A model generated the notes under the pieces. It was given only the letters and a program-made list of their open reading frames with translations, had not been told where the DNA came from and ran no database searches. A stretch of DNA of 52,949 bases from an uncultured Clostridia bacterium (GTDB lineage: Bacteria; Bacillota; Clostridia; Christensenellales; Aristaeellaceae): positions 1-52,949 of the forward strand of contig CAKULG010000017.1 in the NCBI GenBank assembly GCA_934667105.1. Reading direction: 5' to 3'. The position numbers and the translations under genes are program-made. Shown piece after piece: positions 1-7,665 of the stretch; positions within the stretch are counted from its first letter, which is position 1, and each line of letters opens with the position of its first letter.

Positions 1-326
1 GGCGAGCAATCCTTGGATTGCCGCCTGAAACCCGCACTTCCGTTTTAACGGAGTAGTGCGGGGCGATTGGAGCGCCGTCCCTTTAAGGGCGGCTGAGGGC
101 GAGCAATCCTTGGATTGCCGCCTGAAACCCGCACTTCCGTTTTAACGGAGTAGCGCGGGGCGATTGGAGCGCCGCCCCTTTAAGGGCGGCTGAGGGTGAG
201 CAATCCTTGGATTGCCGCCCGAAGCCCGCGCTTCCGTTTTAACGGAGTAGTGCGGGGCGATTGGAGCGCCGCCCCTTTAAGGGCGGCTGAGGGCGAGCAA
301 TCCTTGGATTGCCGCCTGAAACCCGC
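1..326. repeat. 97-bp tandem repeat, three full units plus a partial one
   Basis: Units begin at 1, 98, 195 and 292 with GGCGAGCAATCCTTGGATTG or a one-base variant, so the period is 97 bp. The fourth unit breaks off near 326, and the array probably continues beyond the left edge. Each unit contains CCTTTAAGGG and AATCCTTGGATT, both short palindromes, and differs from its neighbours by only a few substitutions. No unique spacers separate the units, so this is not a CRISPR array. A diverged inverted copy lies at 48655-48752, and a fragment (CCGCCCCTTTAGGAGCGGCTGAGGG-like, see 41407-41435) lies in another repeat. No convincing gene is seen here. Confidence 0.9.
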
Positions 327-379
327 GGCCCGCCTCTGCGTGGACGCGGGGCGACAGTCCCAAGAAGCCCGCCTTTATG

Positions 380-1267
380 TTATTTGCTCCCCTCGCTGTC
401 CAGCTCGTTCAGGGAAAGCACGGGCAGCGCGTCCGCGCCGCTGCCGGAAACGAAGCGGGGCAGTTCGCCGTTCCACTGCTGAACCTGGGTGAAGCGGATC
501 AGCGAATCGGTAAGGGATTCGGCGATTTTCTGGTTCGCTTCCGCCTCAGCCTCCGCCTTAACGCGGGTGGAATACGCTTCCGCGTCGGCGTTGACCTTCA
601 CCACGTCCGCCTTCGCCTCGGCCTCGATCTTCTGGCGCTGGGCCTGCTGCTCGGTTTCCATGGTTTTCTGCTCCTGCTCGATTTCGGCCTGGAGCTTTTT
701 CTGGGCAGCCACCTGCTTGGCCTCCACCGCGTCGGTAAAGGCATCGGTGAAATCCACATTTTCAATAGAGATGGATACGATGGTGATGCCGTACTTTTCC
801 ATTTCCGCGCTGATCTGGCTGCGGATCTGGCTGGAGAGCTGCTCCCGGGCGGCCACCAGATTTTCCGCCGTATACTTGGAGAAAACCGCCTTGGTGTTTT
901 CCAGCATACGTGGGTTAATCAGCTTGCTGAAATAATCCGTGCCCACCTCCTTAAACAGGTTCATGGCGGTGGCCTTGTTGATGGCGTAGTTGATGGAGCC
1001 GGTCACATCCACCTGCTGAATATCGCTGGAAAAGGCCTGGGTGGCGAAGGAGGTTTTCTGCTCCCGGTTATCCATCAGGATGATCTTCTGAAAGGGGCTC
1101 TTGAAATGAAAGCCCGCCTCCAGGGTGTAATCCTCCACCTTACCGAAGGTGGTGATGATGGCGGTGTACCCCGTGGGCACCTCGCAGGCGCACAGCTTCA
1201 CCAGCACAACCGCCAGCACGACGGCCAGCACGGTGATAATCAGGTTCTTTTTCGCTTTGTTGCTCAT
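380..1267 (-). CDS. SPFH/prohibitin-domain membrane protein
   Basis: A 295-residue protein of the SPFH (stomatin, prohibitin, flotillin, HflK/C) superfamily. One N-terminal membrane anchor lies at about residues 8-27. The SPFH domain (about 30-190) follows, starting with the typical VPTGYTAIITTFGKV stretch. Next comes an Ala/Glu/Lys/Gln-rich coiled coil (about 185-250) and a short polar tail. Family members oligomerise into rings or cages on the membrane and organise membrane microdomains or modulate proteases. The gene is monocistronic, preceded by a GAAAGGGAGAG ribosome site and a plausible promoter at 1356-1384. No FtsH or NfeD partner is adjacent, so the specific role is open. The family call is firm. 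Confidence 0.9.
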   Translation of the reverse strand: MSNKAKKNLIITVLAVVLAVVLVKLCACEVPTGYTAIITTFGKVEDYTLEAGFHFKSPFQKIILMDNREQKTSFATQAFSSDIQQVDVTGSINYAINKATAMNLFKEVGTDYFSKLINPRMLENTKAVFSKYTAENLVAAREQLSSQIRSQISAEMEKYGITIVSISIENVDFTDAFTDAVEAKQVAAQKKLQAEIEQEQKTMETEQQAQRQKIEAEAKADVVKVNADAEAYSTRVKAEAEAEANQKIAESLTDSLIRFTQVQQWNGELPRFVSGSGADALPVLSLNELDSEGSK

Positions 1268-1355
1268 ACTTCTCTCCCTTTCATGACGCCTGGAAAATGA
1301 ATTTGTTTTCCCGCGCCGGGCCGTTTTCGTAGGGCGGCGCGCTGTTTACGGGATC

Positions 1356-1384
1356 AGTATAGCAGGAATCCCCGCATTTTTCCA
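1356..1384 (-). promoter_or_regulatory. Candidate promoter of the SPFH gene
   Basis: Read on the minus strand: TGGAAA (-35), 17-bp spacer, TATACT (-10), about 90 bp upstream of the start codon. The -35 element is imperfect. Confidence 0.5.
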
Positions 1385-1461
1385 GAGCATGCCGCCCAAA
1401 GATACATTTTTTCGTTCCAATTGTCGGCCGGGAAACGCGCCGTGTTTTTCCCACGCCGGAA

Positions 1462-1490
1462 TTGACAAAGCGCCCGCTTTTTCTTATACT
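1462..1490 (+). promoter_or_regulatory. Sigma-A-type promoter of bioY
   Basis: TTGACA at 1462-1467, 17-bp spacer, TATACT at 1485-1490. It is a near-consensus housekeeping promoter directed at bioY. I see no clear BirA palindrome downstream, so biotin control is not shown. Confidence 0.8.
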
Positions 1491-1552
1491 ATTGCTCGGT
1501 TCCGGCCAATACGCCGCCGATGAATTATTTTGGGTTTTATGGAGGGCTGCCC

Positions 1553-2074
1553 ATGCGTCGCTTCAACGTTCGTCAGTTAATTTTCTGCGCCCTTTTCGCC
1601 GCGCTCATCGCCGTATTTTCCCAGGTTTCCCTGGCTATCGGCCCCGTACCCATCAGCCTGGCCACTCTGGCGGTGATGCTCTGCGGTCTGCTGCTGGGCG
1701 AGCGGATGGGGTGCCTGGCGGTGCTTTGCTATCTGCTGCTGGGGCTGGTGGGCGCGCCGGTGTTTTCCGGGCTGCGGGGCGGCGCTTCCGCCCTGATGGG
1801 GGCCACGGGGGGCTATCTCATCGGCTATCTGCCCTATGCGGCCCTGGCGGGGCTGGGCGGGAAAAAAGGCGGCTTGGGGCGGCGTTTCCTGTTTTTGCTG
1901 CTGGGCACCGCCGCCTGCTATCTGCTGGGCACGCTGTGGTTTATGCGCCAAAGCGGGAACTCCCTGGCCGCCAGCCTGTCCCTATGCGTTTTCCCCTTTC
2001 TGCCCGGGGACGCGGTCAAAATTCTCCTGGCCGCCTTCCTGACCCCCCGGCTGAAAAAAGCGCTGCGATTCTAA
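1553..2074 (+). CDS. bioY: Biotin transporter BioY (S component)
   Basis: A 173-residue hydrophobic protein with about six membrane segments. It is the substrate-binding S component of the biotin ECF transporter. The family signature is visible: GPVPISLATLAVMLCG at about residues 30-45, then GLVGAPVFSGLRGGASALMG and GGYLIGYL. The start at 1553 is preferred over the in-frame ATG at 1520 because GGAGGG lies six bases upstream of it. No EcfA or EcfT genes are present, so it presumably pairs with a shared energising module encoded elsewhere. It has its own promoter, and a hairpin at 2102-2143 probably ends its transcript. Confident family call. Confidence 0.95.
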   Translation: MRRFNVRQLIFCALFAALIAVFSQVSLAIGPVPISLATLAVMLCGLLLGERMGCLAVLCYLLLGLVGAPVFSGLRGGASALMGATGGYLIGYLPYAALAGLGGKKGGLGRRFLFLLLGTAACYLLGTLWFMRQSGNSLAASLSLCVFPFLPGDAVKILLAAFLTPRLKKALRF

Positions 2075-2101
2075 TCGAGATGTAAACGAGATGCAAAAAT
2101 T

Positions 2102-2143
2102 GCGGGGGAACCGTTCTTTGGCAATAAAAGAAGGTTCCCCCGC
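2102..2143. terminator. Hairpin between convergent genes (repeat-family copy)
   Basis: GCGGGGGAACC (2102-2112) pairs perfectly with GGTTCCCCCGC (2133-2143) around a loop holding a partial TTCTTTGG/AAGAA extension. It sits between the ends of bioY and the convergent isomerase gene and could stop transcription in both directions. A weak T-rich stretch follows. It belongs to the dispersed hairpin family described in the findings. Confidence 0.65.
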
Positions 2144-2167
2144 AATATCTTTATCCTATTCCAGCCC

Positions 2168-2920
2168 TTAGCCGTAGATGCGCTTGGCCTCCAACAGGCT
2201 TTCCTCGGGCGGCAGCAGGGGCCGGTATTCCAGGCCGCAGGCGCCCTGATAGCCCGCCTTATCCACGGCGGCAAAGATCACCTTGTAATCGTTTTCGCCG
2301 TATTGCAGTTCGTTCCGGCCAGGATGTCCCGCAGAATGCAGATGGGCGATACAATCCAAATTCTTGGTGATATTGGGAATGATGTTGCCCTCCATCACCT
2401 GCTGATGATAAATATCATACACCAGCTTCACTAGAGGGTGATTCAGCTCCCGGATGATTTCAAAGCCCTCCACCGCGGACCACAGATAATACCCCGGATG
2501 GTTGACCAGCGTGTTAAGGGGCTCCAGCATGATGGTAACGCCGCTCTTTTCCAGAATAGGCCGGGCCTGGCGCAGCGTTTCCACGATGGCGGCGTGCTGC
2601 TCCGCCCGGGGCGCGCCCGTATCCTGGCCCACCTGGGTAATCAGCCGCTTCACGCCCATCCGGTTCGCCACCCGGCAGCTTTCCTCCAGCCCCGCCAGCC
2701 AGGCTTCCCGGAAGGCGGGATCGGTCATGCGGAATTCGCTGGTGCACATGCTCAGCAGCTCCACGCCTGTTTCCTGGCAGGTGCGGCGCACTGCGTCAAA
2801 ATCCAGGCCCTTCCAATTATAGGTTTCCGCCGCGTCAAAGCCCAAGGCCTTCACCCGCCGCAGCGCATCGCAAAAATCCATTTTTCCAAAAAAGCAGGGA
2901 ATGGGAACGCAAAGACGCAT
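2168..2920 (-). CDS. Hydroxypyruvate isomerase-like TIM-barrel protein
   Basis: A 250-residue protein of the AP-endonuclease-2-like sugar isomerase/epimerase superfamily (Hyi/OtnI/IolE group). Likely metal ligands and catalytic residues are Glu133 in MLEPLN, Asp169 in VYDIYHQQ, the AHLHSAGHPGRNEL stretch at 192-205, and Glu231 near the C terminus. The HPGY and HPGRNEL motifs are close to those of hydroxypyruvate isomerases, which interconvert hydroxypyruvate and tartronate semialdehyde. Many relatives act on other keto- or inosose-type substrates. It lies 18 bp downstream of a Gfo/Idh/MocA dehydrogenase gene, so the two probably act in sequence on one oxidised sugar or polyol. The exact substrate is unknown. 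Confidence 0.85.
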   Translation of the reverse strand: MRLCVPIPCFFGKMDFCDALRRVKALGFDAAETYNWKGLDFDAVRRTCQETGVELLSMCTSEFRMTDPAFREAWLAGLEESCRVANRMGVKRLITQVGQDTGAPRAEQHAAIVETLRQARPILEKSGVTIMLEPLNTLVNHPGYYLWSAVEGFEIIRELNHPLVKLVYDIYHQQVMEGNIIPNITKNLDCIAHLHSAGHPGRNELQYGENDYKVIFAAVDKAGYQGACGLEYRPLLPPEESLLEAKRIYG

Positions 2921-2938
2921 ATTCGTTTTCCTCTCTTC

Positions 2939-3940
2939 TTAGAAGTAAATAACCTGGCCGCTCTCCATGGATTCATTGGCGGCGAAGCCCAGCTTCAGGG
3001 ATTTCAGCGCGTCGCCATAGGGGGAGCGAATGCCCGCCGGGTCGCCCGTGCGCACAGCCTCCACAAAGGCGCGATCCAGCAGCAGCGTCTGATCCACCTG
3101 GCGGTCGATATCCAGCGTCTGGTGGGCGGAGCGCAAAATCAGGTTGTTGCGCAGGCGATAATCGATCACCATATCGTTCAGCGTAATCACCAGGCCGCAA
3201 TTGGGGCGCACGCCCTGGGAATAGCAGCCGCTGACCAGGGTGGCGGTCACGTTGTTTTCAAAGCGCAGCACGGCGGTGGAATGGTCGTCCGTGTCATATT
3301 CGGGGGATACGCCCTCCTGGCCGGGCTTCACAATGCCCCGGGAGCAGGTGGCGTAAACGGAGAGGGGCTCGCCGTAGAGGTAGCGCAGCCCGTCCAGCAG
3401 ATGGATGTTCTGCTCCACCAGCTGGCCGCCGCAATCGCTCTTTTTCTGCCACCACCACACGCCGGGAATGCCGCCTACCCATGCGCCGTAAACCAGGCCG
3501 CCCGCCTTATGCCGGGGCAGCTCGGCCTTGATGATGTCCATCAGGTCCAGATACCGGTCCTGGAAGCCCACGGCGGTAATCAGGCCCTTTTCCTCCACCC
3601 GGCGGGCGATTTCCTCCGCCTGGCGCAGATCCAGCGTCATGGGCTTTTCCACCAGGAAGGGCAGGTCGCGGTCGATTGCGGCCTCCTCCACGCCCTGATG
3701 GGCGGTAGGTTCGATGGCGATCACCACCGCGTCCAGCGTTTCCTTATTTTCTTTTTCAAAAAACGCCCGGTGATCGGTATACATCCGCTGGCAGCCAAAG
3801 CGCTTCGCCGCCGCTTCGCGCCGCTCCTGAATAGGATCGGCTACCGCCACCACCGCTACATCCTGCATTTGCTCGAAGGAGTGCATATGCCCTCCCATTC
3901 TGCCGCCGCAGCCAATCAGGCCAAGCCGGATTTTCTCCAT
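2939..3940 (-). CDS. Gfo/Idh/MocA-family NAD(P)-dependent oxidoreductase
   Basis: A 333-residue protein with an N-terminal Rossmann fold (GLIGCGGRMGGH at residues 7-18) and a C-terminal alpha/beta domain. The family's EKP motif is present (Lys99), as is the downstream GGQLVEQNIHLLD segment with His180 and Asp183, typical catalytic positions. These enzymes oxidise or reduce hydroxyls of sugars, inositols or related compounds. It is the first gene of a two-gene operon with the isomerase-like gene, driven by a near-consensus promoter at 3995-4023 and divergent from an AraC regulator that probably controls it. Family secure; substrate not assignable. Confidence 0.9.
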   Translation of the reverse strand: MEKIRLGLIGCGGRMGGHMHSFEQMQDVAVVAVADPIQERREAAAKRFGCQRMYTDHRAFFEKENKETLDAVVIAIEPTAHQGVEEAAIDRDLPFLVEKPMTLDLRQAEEIARRVEEKGLITAVGFQDRYLDLMDIIKAELPRHKAGGLVYGAWVGGIPGVWWWQKKSDCGGQLVEQNIHLLDGLRYLYGEPLSVYATCSRGIVKPGQEGVSPEYDTDDHSTAVLRFENNVTATLVSGCYSQGVRPNCGLVITLNDMVIDYRLRNNLILRSAHQTLDIDRQVDQTLLLDRAFVEAVRTGDPAGIRSPYGDALKSLKLGFAANESMESGQVIYF

Positions 3941-3994
3941 TTTTCTTCTCTCCTTTTATCCGGGGGCTTTTCGCCGCCCTTGCTTTCTGCTATA

Positions 3995-4023
3995 ATTATA
4001 TTGTCGGAAATTTCTTTCGTCAA
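3995..4023 (-). promoter_or_regulatory. Promoter of the dehydrogenase-isomerase operon
   Basis: On the minus strand: TTGACG, 17-bp spacer, TATAAT. It lies in the 119-bp gap between divergent genes, where the AraC regulator encoded at 4060 would be expected to bind. Confidence 0.75.
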
Positions 4024-4059
4024 TCTTAATATATTGATAAACTATAAGGATATTGCAGT

Positions 4060-4848
4060 ATGTTTGCAGAGATTCGAAAAGAGTATCTAAGCGCCCGGGG
4101 AGCGGCGCTGCCCTTTGTGGTCTGCACGGTGGGGGAAAACCCGCATCAGGGGCTCGTTAGTCGGCCCCAGGGCTTCGCCCATCATCACATGCTCTGGGTG
4201 CGGGCGGGGGCGGGAATTTTCCGGGTCGGGGGGCAAAGCCGGGTATTAACGGCAGGCATGGGCCTTTTCTGCCGCCGGGGGGTGCCTCACGGCTATGAGC
4301 GGGAGGGCCCGCTGCTGCACACTCGGTGGGTCACATTTCTGGGGGCGGAGGGGGCGTTGGATTATTACGCCGCCGGGGATTATTTCTTTTTCCAGGCGAC
4401 GCCCGCCCTGGCGGAGGCCACCGCCCGGCTGGACGAGGCATGTCAGGGGGGCAGCACGCCCCTTTCCCGCTCCGCCGCGGGCTATCAATGGCTGACGGAC
4501 TGGCTACGGGCGGAATTTGAGCCCGCCGTTTCCCCCGCCGCCCGCATTCGCCAATACCTGGAGGCGCACTTTGCCGAGCCCCTCACCCTGGATGAAATCG
4601 CGGCGCAGGTACACATGGGGCGCTATGCCCTCTGCCGCTATTATCAGCGCGATCAGGGAACGACGGTGATGGAGCAGCTGAAAAAAATCCGCGTGGCCAA
4701 GGCGAAGCAGTTTCTGCGCTACGCCTCCCTGCCCATCGAGGAGGTGGGCCGCCTTTGCGGCTACAGCAGCCCCAGCTATTTCGGCAAGCAGTTCCGGGAG
4801 GAAACAGGCCGCTCCCCCCGGGCCTACAGAGCGCAGCACAGCGGGTAA
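4060..4848 (+). CDS. AraC-family transcriptional regulator
   Basis: A 262-residue regulator. The first ~150 residues form a cupin-like ligand-sensing domain (HHHMLWVRAGAGIFRVGG, then a CRRGVPHGY segment). Two helix-turn-helix motifs fill about residues 165-262, ending with the family signature CGYSSPSYFGKQFREETGRSPRAYR. It is divergent from the dehydrogenase/isomerase operon at 2168-3940, so it is the probable sugar-responsive activator of that operon. The ribosome site is weak (AAGGATA), which may keep expression low. Confidence 0.9.
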   Translation: MFAEIRKEYLSARGAALPFVVCTVGENPHQGLVSRPQGFAHHHMLWVRAGAGIFRVGGQSRVLTAGMGLFCRRGVPHGYEREGPLLHTRWVTFLGAEGALDYYAAGDYFFFQATPALAEATARLDEACQGGSTPLSRSAAGYQWLTDWLRAEFEPAVSPAARIRQYLEAHFAEPLTLDEIAAQVHMGRYALCRYYQRDQGTTVMEQLKKIRVAKAKQFLRYASLPIEEVGRLCGYSSPSYFGKQFREETGRSPRAYRAQHSG

Positions 4849-4857
4849 TTATTGTAT

Positions 4858-5150
4858 ATGCGGGGGAACCATTCTTTGTAAGCCAAAGAATGGTTCCCCC
4901 GCGCCCCCTCCAAGAAAGCCGCTTGGGTATATGCTGGATGCAGGAAATCAGCTTGCTTCTCCCCGAAAGGGAATAATATGGGGAGGGGTTCTTTTAAGTT
5001 ATCGCCCGCGTCTCTCCAAGAAAGCCGCTTGGGTATAGTTGGATGGAAAAAATCAGCTTGCTTCTCCGCCAGCAAAGACTTTTTGCCAGCGGTAAAGCAA
5101 GCCGATTCTTGATCCGTATATTCTATTTCCCCGGCGCGGTTCTCCCGCCT
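4858..5150. repeat. Composite intergenic repeat with 19-bp perfect hairpin
   Basis: This fills the gap between convergent genes. A perfect hairpin at 4860-4902 has arms GCGGGGGAACCATTCTTTG and CAAAGAATGGTTCCCCCGC. It is followed by the module CTCCAAGAAAGCCGCTTGGGTATA...AATCAGCTTGCTTCTCC, which occurs twice here, at about 4910-4965 and 5012-5070. Related pieces recur near 21.3, 27.6 and 48.6 kb. The hairpin may also terminate the AraC transcript. No gene is seen. Confidence 0.85.
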
Positions 5151-5164
5151 TCGACGATCCCCTG

Positions 5165-6337
5165 TTATTTCACCGCGGGGGCGATTTCTCCCGCTTTCGT
5201 CAGGGCGATTTTGGTCACGATGGGGCCGATCAATTCGAACACGAGCACCCCGGCCAGCACGATGGTATTGATCTGGCTGCTCAGGGAGGGGAAGCGGATG
5301 GAGACCAGCTGGGTCATACCGATGGCCACGCCCGCCTGGGGCAGCAGCGTGAGGCCCAGATATTTCTGCACATGCTTATCCGCATGCACGCAGACGGCCC
5401 CCAGCATCGAGCCGCCCCACTTGCCCAGGGCGCGCAGCAGCAGATACAGCACGCCGATAAGCCCCACGCTGGGCAGCACGTTCAGATCCAGTTCCGCCCC
5501 GGAGAGCACGAAAAACAGCAAAAACAGCGGCGGCGTGAAGCGATCGCACTGCTCCATGAGCACCTCGTGCTGCTGGGACACATTCACCATCACCGCGCCG
5601 ATCATCATGCACACCAGCAGGGAGGAAAGATTCCACATATCGCACAGCCCCACCCCGGCCAGCACCAGCGCAATGGACAGGGACAGCTTATTGCCCCTGG
5701 AGGCGAAAAAGCGGCTGCAATAGCCCAGGATCAGGCCCAGCACCCCGCCCAGGGCCAGGCTGCCCACGATTTCGATCACGGGGGTGAGCACCATGCTCTG
5801 CACCGTGATTTCCCCGCCCAGCAGGGCCTGGGCCACGGAGGCGGAAATGCTGAACACCATCAGGCCCAGGGCGTCATCCATGGCCACCACGGGCAGCAGC
5901 ATTTCGGTAACGGGCCCCTTGGCCTTATACTGGCGCACCACCATCAGCGTGGCGGCGGGGGCGGTGGCCAGGGCGATAGCCCCCAGCATCAGGGAGAGGG
6001 GCACGTCGAAGCCCAAGACAATCAGCCCCACATCCACGCACAGGGCGGTGGACAGCCCCTGGAAAAAGGTGATGGTCAGGGGCGCCTTGCCGATCTTTTT
6101 CAGATAGCTCAGCTTAAATTCGCCGCCGATGGCATAGGCGATAAAGCCCAGGGCGGCCTCGGAAATCACATTCATGGAGGCCAGCTGCTCCGAGGAGATC
6201 ACCCGGCCCACGCAAGGGCCGATCAGCAGGCCCGCCACAAGAAAAGCCGTCACGTTGGGCAGCTTGGCCAGCCGGGCGGCCCGGCTGACCACCAGCCCGG
6301 CCGCCATGGCGACGCCGATAATCAGAAGAATATTCAT
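5165..6337 (-). CDS. CPA2-type cation:proton antiporter (membrane domain only)
   Basis: A 390-residue protein with about 12 membrane segments, of the monovalent cation:proton antiporter-2 (KefB/NapA-like) family. It has the N-terminal LPNVTAFLVAGLLIGP stretch and the paired acidic ion-binding site VVAMDDALGL (an Asp-Asp in the predicted transport core). It exchanges H+ for Na+ or K+ across the membrane. It ends after the membrane domain, without the RCK/TrkA-N domain that KefB proteins use for regulation. Instead a PII-like gene lies 21 bp upstream in the same operon, which may supply regulation in trans. The ion specificity is not visible. Confidence 0.9.
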   Translation of the reverse strand: MNILLIIGVAMAAGLVVSRAARLAKLPNVTAFLVAGLLIGPCVGRVISSEQLASMNVISEAALGFIAYAIGGEFKLSYLKKIGKAPLTITFFQGLSTALCVDVGLIVLGFDVPLSLMLGAIALATAPAATLMVVRQYKAKGPVTEMLLPVVAMDDALGLMVFSISASVAQALLGGEITVQSMVLTPVIEIVGSLALGGVLGLILGYCSRFFASRGNKLSLSIALVLAGVGLCDMWNLSSLLVCMMIGAVMVNVSQQHEVLMEQCDRFTPPLFLLFFVLSGAELDLNVLPSVGLIGVLYLLLRALGKWGGSMLGAVCVHADKHVQKYLGLTLLPQAGVAIGMTQLVSIRFPSLSSQINTIVLAGVLVFELIGPIVTKIALTKAGEIAPAVK

Positions 6338-6358
6338 ATGTTTATTGCCCCATCTTTT

Positions 6359-6697
6359 TTATTTGTTATCCAGGCCTTCCGCAAAGGTGACCGGCACGGC
6401 GAACATCATGCCCGAATCGGGCTGATTCACGCCGCCCGTCGCCTGATTGACGATCCGGCGGGCGATTTCCACCTTTTCATCAGACAGCACGGCAAAAATG
6501 GTCTTGCTGCTGCGGCGTTCTGGGCTAACCATGCTCCGCAGGCCGTAGAAAATGGGCATTTCTTCCTCGCTGTGCAAAATGCGCGCCATGCCCTTGCTGT
6601 CCAGCACGGTTGCGCTGCCCAGCTGCTGCTTGGCAAACTCCTGCAAGATAGGCTCCAGTTGATCCACCTGATTGAGCACACAGAAAAACGCTTGCAT
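6359..6697 (-). CDS. PII-like (P-II superfamily) regulatory protein
   Basis: A 112-residue protein with the ferredoxin-like layout of PII-type sensors: a hydrophobic first strand (AFFCVLNQVDQLEPIL), a central flexible segment corresponding to the T-loop region, and a second half with KTIFAVLSDEKVEIARRIVNQATGG. Canonical GlnB/GlnK motifs are not retained, so it belongs to the divergent PII-like proteins often found next to transporters. Position 6697 is chosen as the start because AAAGGCGG precedes it; the longer upstream reading frame has no support. It is the first gene of an operon with the antiporter, which suggests a nucleotide- or ion-sensing subunit that gates transport. Confidence 0.8.
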   Translation of the reverse strand: MQAFFCVLNQVDQLEPILQEFAKQQLGSATVLDSKGMARILHSEEEMPIFYGLRSMVSPERRSSKTIFAVLSDEKVEIARRIVNQATGGVNQPDSGMMFAVPVTFAEGLDNK

Positions 6698-6885
6698 ATG
6701 TGCGCCGCCTTTCAAGTAATTTGCGCCTTGCGCAAGGTAATATTTTATACTTCTTCGCGCCGGGAAGCAAGCGAATTTCTGCATAAACTTCAGGAAGATA
6801 AATTGTCGGTTTTTGCGGCGAAAGGCCGCTTCCCCCGCCGCGCCCCTTCGCATAGGATGGTGGCAAAAGGAAGGGAGGATGCTTT

Positions 6886-7128
6886 ATGAATTTATTGATC
6901 TGGATTCTTCTGGGCGCGCTGGCGGGGTGGATCGCCGGGCTGATTATGAAAAGCGGCCGCAATTGGCTGGTGAACGTCGTAGTCGGCGTGCTGGGGGCCG
7001 CCGTGGGCGGCTTTGTGGCCTCCGCCCTGGGCATGGGCGGCATTACGGGCCTGAACCTCTACAGCCTCCTGGTCGCCGTGGCCGGGGCCTGCCTGCTGCT
7101 GGGCCTGTTCAATCTCCTGCGAAGATAA
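6886..7128 (+). CDS. GlsB/YeaQ/YmgE-family small membrane protein
   Basis: An 80-residue, glycine-rich protein with three predicted membrane helices. It carries the family's WILLGALAGWIAGLIM start and the central GVLGAAVGGFVASALG segment. Relatives are annotated as transglycosylase-associated or GlsB stress-response proteins; the biochemical function is not established. GAAGGGAGGATGCTTT precedes the ATG. It is a single-gene unit, and the 500-bp repeat-rich region behind it has several hairpins that could end the message. Confidence 0.88.
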   Translation: MNLLIWILLGALAGWIAGLIMKSGRNWLVNVVVGVLGAAVGGFVASALGMGGITGLNLYSLLVAVAGACLLLGLFNLLRR

Positions 7129-7620
7129 AATAGAGGGAAAATAGACGAAGGAGCTGTAAAAAAACACGTCTCCGGCAACGAGGAAGCTGGAAGCACGGCG
7201 AGAGACATGCTTCTCTTTGTTAGCGGAGAAGCAAGCCGACTTCCTAATGCCTCTCCTGCCCGACGGGCTTTCTGGGAAAGGGAACGGGGGAAACCGTCCT
7301 TGGCTTCCAAGGACGGCCAGGGTGTCGAAAAAGGATTTTCGACACCCTGTAAATGCAAGTCTGCTAAAGCAGTCTTGCATTTAGAGCATCATTTTCTTGT
7401 AAAATGGGTATCAAAGATACCTCATTTTACGGCCAGAAAATGATAGAGGAGGCGGCATTCTGCCGCTCCTCGGCGACGTACATGCCGCCGCCTGCGGATT
7501 TCAAATGAAGGGCTGACCGCCCTTCATTGCATCCCGCAAGTTTGTCTGCTACTTTTTTGACAGTCTGACCGTCCTTGGCTTCCAAGGACGGTTTCCCCCG
7601 CAAATATTTTGTTTTCGTTT
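7129..7620. repeat. Composite repeat region with a run of consecutive hairpins
   Basis: No gene is visible between 7129 and 7665. In order it holds: a module at 7153-7215 (AAAACACGTCTCCGGCAACG onward) shared with 15257-15325; a GCGGAGAAGCAAGCCGACTTCC module; a hairpin with arms CCGTCCTTGG/CCAAGGACGG near 7290-7315; then back-to-back hairpins at 7318-7349, 7350-7383, 7387-7444, about 7446-7470, and 7505-7527. The last is followed by GCATCCCGCAAGTTTGT, shared (inverted) with 27783-27850, and a further CCGTCCTTGGCTTCCAAGGACGG hairpin at 7570-7592. Confidence 0.85.
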
Positions 7621-7665
7621 TTTCACGGCCCTTTTTCGCAAGAGGCGCCTCTCATCGTCCCCGGT

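Noticed and set aside
1..326. CRISPR array
   Set aside because: The unit is 97 bp with no unique spacers between near-identical repeats and no cas genes; it is a plain tandem repeat.
1577..1951. Antisense frame in bioY
   Set aside because: Gln/Ala/Pro-rich low-complexity shadow of a membrane protein gene.
7318..7530. tRNA or known riboswitch in the hairpin run
   Set aside because: No cloverleaf, no CCA, and no motif of a riboswitch class I know; the hairpins are independent stems.
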